Part shown: piece by piece, positions 59,696-64,000 of the stretch
Numbering within the stretch: the first letter of the stretch is position 1
Layout of the letters: each line of letters starts with the position of its first letter
Assembly (NCBI GenBank): GCA_040772885.1
Contig: JAXGXF010000003.1
Span: forward strand, 204,647 to 268,646
Length of the DNA stretch: 64,000 nucleotides
DNA from: Pullichristensenella sp002068815
GTDB lineage: Bacteria > Bacillota > Clostridia > Christensenellales > Aristaeellaceae
Direction of reading: 5' to 3'
Program-made: the position numbers and the translations under genes
The notes under the pieces: model-generated
Database searches by the model: none
What the model was told of the DNA's origin: nothing
What the model saw: the letters and a program-made list of their open reading frames with translations, nothing else

Positions 59696-61021
59696 CTATG
59701 CGGGTATTATAGCCGACGGCGCGGAGTTTGTCAACGACCTTCGCAGGCCCTTCGGCAGATGGTTTTTGAGCACGCCGTCGACCAGCTTCGCCCAGCCGAG
59801 CGGGAGCCCCTCGAACAGCGCGAGCGCCCAGCCCGGCTCGCCCGCGCGCGGGATCGATTGCCCTTCGAGGAACGCGCGCGCCTCGCCCTCCGAGAGCGCG
59901 GCCTCGCGCCGCGCCATGCCCGGGGAGAGCGCCATCGCGAGCGCGTGCTCCGGCTCGGCGCGGTTTTTCTCGAACCGCAGCAGCCGCAGGCCCGGGGAGA
60001 CGACCTTGAGCCCGGACGCGTCCGGCGCGCCGGCCGGCACCGCGGCAAGGCAATTGCCGATTTTGCGGAACTCCGCGCAAAGCGGCGGCAGCGCGCGCAC
60101 GAACGCCTCGAGCAGCGCCCGGGGCGGGGCTTGCGCGCGGAGCGCCTCTTTCATCGGCGCGTCGCCCGCCTTTTGGAACAGCGCGGCGAAGTGCCCGTCC
60201 CCGCGCGCGCGATGCGGCCAGAGCCGGAGCATCCCGTGTTCGGACGTGCCGACGCCGGGAATTTCGAAATCCCGCGGCGAGAAGTCCGGGCGGGCCCCGA
60301 GGAACGCCTCGACGGTCCCCTCGTTTTCGAGCGCGTTGAACGTGCAGGTCGAGTAGACGAGCCTGCCGCCGGGCCGGACGAGCCTCGCGGCCTCGGAAAG
60401 GATCTGCCGCTGCCGCCGCGCGCAGCCCGCGGGCGCCTCGGGCGACCACTCGGCGCGCGCATTTGGATCGCGGCGGAACATGCCCTCGCCGGAGCAGGGC
60501 GCGTCGACGAGCACCGCGTCGAACATCCCGGGCCACTTCGCGGCGAGCCGGGCGGGGGTTTCGCTGACGACCAGCGCGTTCGGAACGCCGAGCCGCTCGA
60601 GGTTGCCGGCGAGCGCGCGGGCGCGGGCGGGGTCGATCTCGTTCGCGACGAGCACGCCGTCGCCCGCGAGGTCGCGCGCGATCTGCGACGACTTGCCCCC
60701 CGGCGCCGCGCACAGGTCGAGCACGAGTTCGCCCGGCGCGGCCTGAAGCGCGGCGGCGGGGAGCATTGCGCTCGCCTCCTGCAGGTAAAACGCGCCGCAA
60801 GCGTGCGCGATCGACGCGCCCGGTCTCGCGCCCGGCTTCAAATAGAAGGCATCGCGCGCCCACGGCACCGGCTCGACCGCGAACTCGCGCGCGGCGGCGC
60901 AGTCCCGGTGCACGCGCATCGCGAGCGCCGGGGGCCGCTCGAGCGCGTCGAGGAACGCCGGGAACTCGTCGCCGAGCAGCGCGCCGACCGACGCGGCGAA
61001 TTCAGGCGAGGGACTCGGCAT
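59696..61021 (-). CDS. rsmF: RsmF/RsmB-type rRNA cytosine-C5 methyltransferase
   Basis: A 441-residue RNA m5C methyltransferase. The SAM motifs are LVLDLCAAPGGKSSQIARDL and ANEIDPARARALAGNLERLG. The two catalytic cysteines are in VDAPCSGEGMFRRDP and YSTCTFN. A C-terminal part of about 150 residues resembles the RNA-binding extension of YebU/RsmF. The likely target is 16S rRNA. ATG 61021 (MPSPSPEFAASVGALLGDEF) overlaps the HAD gene by 20 bases and has only a weak site; a start at 61060 is possible. The last codons contain the metG promoter. Confidence 0.88.
   Translation of the reverse strand: MPSPSPEFAASVGALLGDEFPAFLDALERPPALAMRVHRDCAAAREFAVEPVPWARDAFYLKPGARPGASIAHACGAFYLQEASAMLPAAALQAAPGELVLDLCAAPGGKSSQIARDLAGDGVLVANEIDPARARALAGNLERLGVPNALVVSETPARLAAKWPGMFDAVLVDAPCSGEGMFRRDPNARAEWSPEAPAGCARRQRQILSEAARLVRPGGRLVYSTCTFNALENEGTVEAFLGARPDFSPRDFEIPGVGTSEHGMLRLWPHRARGDGHFAALFQKAGDAPMKEALRAQAPPRALLEAFVRALPPLCAEFRKIGNCLAAVPAGAPDASGLKVVSPGLRLLRFEKNRAEPEHALAMALSPGMARREAALSEGEARAFLEGQSIPRAGEPGWALALFEGLPLGWAKLVDGVLKNHLPKGLRRSLTNSAPSAIIPA
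59706..59734 (-). promoter_or_regulatory. Promoter of the metG leader
   Basis: Minus strand TTGACA, 17 bases, TATAAT, a full consensus placed inside the 3' end of rsmF. The transcript begins about at the rsmF stop codon. Confidence 0.85.
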
Positions 61022-61700
61022 ATCTGTCCAGCTCGGCGAAATCCCGGACGACCGGCCCATCCCAACGCTCGGCGCGCCAGAGGTCGGCCGCCTCGTCGCG
61101 CAGCATCTGCACCGCGCGCATGCCGAAGCCGATCGCGCCGAAGAGGTTGGGCGCGAAATCGTCGACGAACAGGCAGTCCCTCGGCTCCGCGTTTAATTTT
61201 TCCGCGATCGCCGCGTACATGCGCGGATCGGGCTTCATCGCGCCGACGTCGGTCGAGAATACGTGCGCGTCGAAGTACCGCCAGATGCCGCCCGCCTCGA
61301 GCACCCGCTTAAGAGACGGCGACGTGTCGCTCAAAAGCCCCAGCCCGTAGCGATTTTGCCACTTCGGGAGGTAGTCCGGGAGGTCCGAATACAGGCCCAT
61401 CCGGCGGCTGGCGTTTTCGATCACGTCCCGGGCGAACATGTCGAGCTCTTCGTCCGAAAAGCCCCAGCGCATCCGCTCGTTCATGGTCTCGAGGTACTTG
61501 CGCCGGAAAGGGAGTTCCTCCCGCTCGGTCTCAATCCGCGCGTCCTCGCGCAGGTGATGGCGGCACAGGTCGTGCGCCCGCACAAATTCCGGGGTCGCGA
61601 GGGTCTCCACCGCGCGGGTCTCCATCATCAGGGGGCCGATGTGCCACGCTCCGAAGGCGGGATAGACGAGCACCCCGCCCGCGTCCAGGATCAGCTTCAT
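61002..61700 (-). CDS. HAD-family hydrolase
   Basis: A 232-residue haloacid-dehalogenase-like phosphatase. Motif I is LILDAGGVLVYP, with nucleophile Asp6; the usual acid/base aspartate two positions later is Gly, a variant common in DxGGV members. Motif II is LGLLSDTSP, motif III KPDPRMY and motif IV FVDDFAPN. The cap is helical. Substrate unknown. It heads the minus-strand cluster with rsmF, translationally overlapping it. The region upstream holds GAGGAGGAA and a TATAAT. Confidence 0.85.
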   Translation of the reverse strand: MKLILDAGGVLVYPAFGAWHIGPLMMETRAVETLATPEFVRAHDLCRHHLREDARIETEREELPFRRKYLETMNERMRWGFSDEELDMFARDVIENASRRMGLYSDLPDYLPKWQNRYGLGLLSDTSPSLKRVLEAGGIWRYFDAHVFSTDVGAMKPDPRMYAAIAEKLNAEPRDCLFVDDFAPNLFGAIGFGMRAVQMLRDEAADLWRAERWDGPVVRDFAELDRYAESLA

Positions 61701-61728
61701 TCGCGTTCCTCCTCATGTTCTCCAAGCG

Positions 61729-61737
61729 ATTATACCA
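61729..61737 (-). promoter_or_regulatory. Extended -10 promoter of the HAD-rsmF unit
   Basis: Minus strand TGGTATAAT about 30 bases before the HAD start; the -35 is weak. Confidence 0.5.
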
Positions 61738-61794
61738 TAGGCCTTCCCGCCATTTCAAGGCTGCGGATTTTTTCCCGGCGCCGCGCGAAAAACC

Positions 61795-61823
61795 TTGTGA
61801 GAATTGGGGAATTGTGGTAGAAT
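61795..61823 (+). promoter_or_regulatory. Promoter of the SH3-repeat protein gene
   Basis: TTGTGA, 17 bases, TAGAAT. A leader of about 90 bases follows. Confidence 0.65.
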
Positions 61824-61919
61824 CCAAGCGAACAGTGCGCGCGTGCGCGGCGCGCAGCATCGGTAAATCCGTCGCCGCGCAGATTCATGGAAACCCACTC
61901 TCAAGGGGAGGCGAGAGGG

Positions 61920-62678
61920 ATGAAGATCGGGCGAATCCTTGCGGTGGTTCTGGCCGCGACGCTTCTGATGGGCGCACTGACAGGCACGGCACTCGCGACC
62001 GGAACTGTGACTGCGACGGGCGGCGACACGTACGTCCGCACCGGCCCCGGACTCGGCTTTGACACGCTGGGCATTCTCTACGAGGGCGAAAGCGCCGAGT
62101 ATCTCGACGACACACAATACGACTGGCGCGGCGTCGCGTGGTACTGCATCGTTTTTGAGGACATGGGCGACGGCTGGGTTTCCTCCAAGTATACAGAGCT
62201 CTACGAGGACGGCGGCACCTACTGGGGGCTGTGCGTGCAGGCGACCGCGCGCGTGAACGTGCGCTCCGGCCCGGGCATCGGCTATGACGACATGGGCACG
62301 CTCATCGATGGCGAGCGCATCGAATACCTCGACGAGACCCGGTACGACACCCACGGCAACGCTTGGTACAAGGCGATGTTCTACTCGAACGGCGTCGTCT
62401 GGGTGTCCTCCGAGCACAGCGAGCTCGTCTACGGCGAACCCGGCGGCGGCGAGACGGGCGACCCGACCTACTCCGGCAGCTACGTCGAGGCGACCGGCGA
62501 GCTGAACATCCGCACCGGCCCCGGGCTCAGCTATGCCGACAAGGGGACGATGCGCGCGGGCGACGTCGCGGTGTACCTGAACGACTACGCCATCGACGAG
62601 CGCGACATCGTCTGGTACTTGGTGACCTTCGAAGGCAAGACCGGCTGGGTGTCGTCCCGGTACAGCGAGCTCTACTAA
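61920..62678 (+). CDS. Secreted protein with three bacterial SH3 domains
   Basis: A 252-residue exported protein. The signal peptide is MKIGRILAVVLAATLLMGAL, cut near residue 27. Three SH3-type repeats follow, each with the pattern V.VRTGPG.G....G.L..GE and ending in WVSS.Y.ELY: YVRTGPGLGFDTLGILYEGE, VNVRSGPGIGYDDMGTLIDG and LNIRTGPGLSYADKGTMRAG. Such domains bind cell-wall peptides. No enzymatic domain is present. ATG 61920 follows AAGGGGAGG. It ends at a terminator. Confidence 0.85.
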   Translation: MKIGRILAVVLAATLLMGALTGTALATGTVTATGGDTYVRTGPGLGFDTLGILYEGESAEYLDDTQYDWRGVAWYCIVFEDMGDGWVSSKYTELYEDGGTYWGLCVQATARVNVRSGPGIGYDDMGTLIDGERIEYLDETRYDTHGNAWYKAMFYSNGVVWVSSEHSELVYGEPGGGETGDPTYSGSYVEATGELNIRTGPGLSYADKGTMRAGDVAVYLNDYAIDERDIVWYLVTFEGKTGWVSSRYSELY

Positions 62679-62688
62679 AGGATGGCAT

Positions 62689-62722
62689 GAGCGCCGAGGC
62701 TGCGGCCCCGGCGCTCTTTTTT
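62689..62722 (+). terminator. Intrinsic terminator of the SH3-repeat protein gene
   Basis: GAGCGCCG (62689-62696) pairs with CGGCGCTC (62709-62716), followed by six T. The last T bases overlap the stop of the convergent gene. Confidence 0.85.
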
Positions 62723-63863
62723 ATGTGGAAGAGATCGCTTCGCGGAGGCGGTCCAGTCCCTCCCGTGCGGACACCCCTCCGGCGAAGAAGTCCTGGGCGA
62801 TCTGCCCGGCCAAATCGCGCCACGGAGACGAGAACGCGCCCGGCACGATGAGCGGCAGGTTTGACGCGATCTCGAGTCCGTCGTAGCCCGCGCGATTTTG
62901 GTACAGCGACGCGGTCGCGACGACCGGAAACGCGCCTGCGGACGAAAGCGTCTGCTGCACCTCGTCCGAGAGCAAGTGCCGGAGGAAGTCCATCGAGAGC
63001 GCCTGCCGGTCGAGTATGTCTTCGCGCGGCCAGTCGACGACGCCCAGCAGCAGCAGTTGGTCGGCGAGCATCGCGCTCCCGGACGCGGACACGGCCCAGT
63101 CCGGCCCGCGGCCGAGCTCGGCGAGCGCCGTCAGCCGCTTGACCTCGCGCTGCGTCACCGGGATCGCCGCGGCGCGGCCGCTGATGAAGTCCGAATACGC
63201 GTCCTTCGAGGGCGCGAAGCCCGCGGGCAATCTGCACTCGACGACGTCCGCGCTGGCGGGAAGCCCCAAATCCAGTCCGGGCGGCTCGATCTCGACTTCG
63301 GTCGCGCCGGAGCACAGCGGCACCAGCGCGATCGGCAGGCTCGACCAGTCCGACCCCTCCGGGGACGCCACCTTTGTCGCCTCCCAACTCGCGGGCAGGC
63401 CGTCGAGCATCCGTCGGTTGTACGCCCAGCCGTACGCGCCCATCATCACCGGCGCGAGCGCGCCGTCGCCGCACTCCGCGAGGCCGTCCTTCAATTTCGG
63501 AAGCCCGTCGAGCTCGAGCAGATTGTCCGCGCCCGCGAGCAGCCCCGGCGGCACGATCACCATGTCCGGCGGGTTGATGCCGCTCTCGGCGAACATCCGG
63601 ATCGCCTCGGCGTCGACGTACTTCGCCTGCACGTACACGCCCGGCTTTTGCTTTTCGAAGGACGCGATCGCGCGGTTCAGCCAGCCCATCGCGCCCGCGT
63701 CCCAGCCCTCGTACACCCAGACGCGCAGCACGCCCGACCAGGTGGCGTATTTCTCCCGGACGAGCGCGGAGGTCTCGGGCGGCAGCTCGCCGAAGATGCG
63801 CGCGAACGCGAGCGCCAGAGGGAGCACCGCCAACATACATAAAATGGAAACAGCGCGCCGCAT
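62721..63863 (-). CDS. Extracellular solute-binding protein, family 1 type
   Basis: A 380-residue exported protein. The signal peptide is MRRAVSILCMLAVLPLALAF, without a clear lipobox. The mature part has LRVWVYEGWDAGAMGWLNRA, IASFEKQKPGVYVQAKYVDA and PPDMVIVPPGLL, the pattern of family 1 (maltose-binding-like) receptors, and late in the sequence DWPREDILDRQALSMDFLRH. No permease or ATPase gene is next to it in the window. ATG 63863 has GGAGGAGGG. The ligand, probably an oligosaccharide, is inferred from the family only. Confidence 0.75.
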   Translation of the reverse strand: MRRAVSILCMLAVLPLALAFARIFGELPPETSALVREKYATWSGVLRVWVYEGWDAGAMGWLNRAIASFEKQKPGVYVQAKYVDAEAIRMFAESGINPPDMVIVPPGLLAGADNLLELDGLPKLKDGLAECGDGALAPVMMGAYGWAYNRRMLDGLPASWEATKVASPEGSDWSSLPIALVPLCSGATEVEIEPPGLDLGLPASADVVECRLPAGFAPSKDAYSDFISGRAAAIPVTQREVKRLTALAELGRGPDWAVSASGSAMLADQLLLLGVVDWPREDILDRQALSMDFLRHLLSDEVQQTLSSAGAFPVVATASLYQNRAGYDGLEIASNLPLIVPGAFSSPWRDLAGQIAQDFFAGGVSAREGLDRLREAISST

Positions 63864-63952
63864 AGACAATCCCTCCTCCGGGAAACATATGCGGGAAACG
63901 CGGGCTTCTTTCGTTTTACAAAAAGTAAACGCATGAAACTGAAAAATGGGGG

Positions 63953-63981
63953 TTGACAGGACGCCTGTGTTTTGGTATACT
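63953..63981 (+). promoter_or_regulatory. Promoter pointing out of the right edge
   Basis: TTGACA, 17 bases, TATACT on the plus strand. It is divergent from the solute-binding protein gene; the gene it serves lies beyond 64000. Confidence 0.75.
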
Positions 63982-64000
63982 AACATTCGCCGCTTGAAAC

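Larger units (their letters stand above)
59258..59699 (-). promoter_or_regulatory. Methionine-specific T-box riboswitch of metG
   Basis: On the minus strand the leader begins GATGAAGGAAAGAGTA (the AGTA of stem I), then has the distal part AGAGAGCCGGGGAAGCTG, the specifier ATG at 59612-59610 in GGAACATGGCTCC, and CCGTCCCGTTACAGGCGATC of the later stems. The T-box sequence AGGGTGGTACCGCG is at 59344-59357, and a terminator CGCCCC/GGGGCG with eight T ends at 59258. Uncharged tRNA-Met should favour the antiterminator and switch on metG. Two insert-like elements enlarge it: the 166-bp palindrome and three 18-bp repeats, making the leader about 440 bases. Confidence 0.9.

Overview
The window is a stretch of high-GC chromosome from an anaerobic Gram-positive bacterium, most likely a member of Bacillota class Clostridia. 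This is inferred from the gene set: pyruvate:ferredoxin oxidoreductase, the pta-ackA acetate pathway, a T-box riboswitch on metG, an L7Ae-type protein between rpoC and rpsL, DUF5685 with a J-domain protein, and purine-rich ribosome binding sites of the GGAGG type. Promoters are easy to read (TTGACA/TTGCAA, 17-bp spacer, TATAAT/TATACT, often with an extended TGC before the -10). Long open frames antisense to most genes come from the GC-rich third-codon positions and are not annotated. I see no rRNA, tRNA, CRISPR array, prophage or transposase gene.

Left part (1-18.5 kb): a cut-off membrane acyltransferase, gyrB-gyrA, a secreted peptidoglycan-binding protein, pta-ackA, tadA, and a four-gene operon of a membrane zinc-ribbon protein, a DUF5685 protein, a J-domain/TPR protein with a cysteine-rich tail and an HD-domain protein. 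A SANT/Myb-like regulator, a divergent MreB-like actin and a five-gene glycan operon (rpiB-like, sugar-phosphate transferase, epimerase, two glycosyltransferases) follow.

Central part (18.7-44.4 kb): rpoB-rpoC with their own promoter, then rplGB, rpsL, rpsG, fusA and tuf. On the opposite strand lies an mglBAC-type sugar importer whose operon continues into a 72-residue membrane protein and a YtqB/MnmM-like methyltransferase. Next come a hypothetical gene, a complete livJHMGF branched-chain amino-acid importer and a PutP-type sodium symporter.

Right part (44.4-64 kb): a membrane-anchored polysaccharide deacetylase with a peptidoglycan-binding domain, an ECF sigma factor with its membrane partner, an unassigned possible glycosyltransferase behind a structured leader, nifJ, a processive-type membrane glycosyltransferase, then on the minus strand HAD hydrolase - rsmF - (T-box) metG - tatD - polytopic membrane protein. 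A secreted SH3-repeat protein and an extracellular solute-binding protein close the window, with a promoter pointing out of the right edge.

The most unusual signal is repetitive, palindromic DNA. A 166-bp imperfect palindrome occurs twice, about 90 percent identical without indels: once between a coding gene and the nifJ promoter, once inside the metG T-box leader between its specifier stem and its antiterminator. The same leader carries three 18-bp GC-rich hairpin repeats between the T-box motif and the terminator. A different palindromic cluster lies in frame inside tatD and adds about 26 residues. Two identical 51-bp repeats fill the rplGB-rpsL gap. Together they suggest small non-autonomous palindromic elements that enter RNA leaders, intergenic spaces and even coding sequence while keeping them usable.
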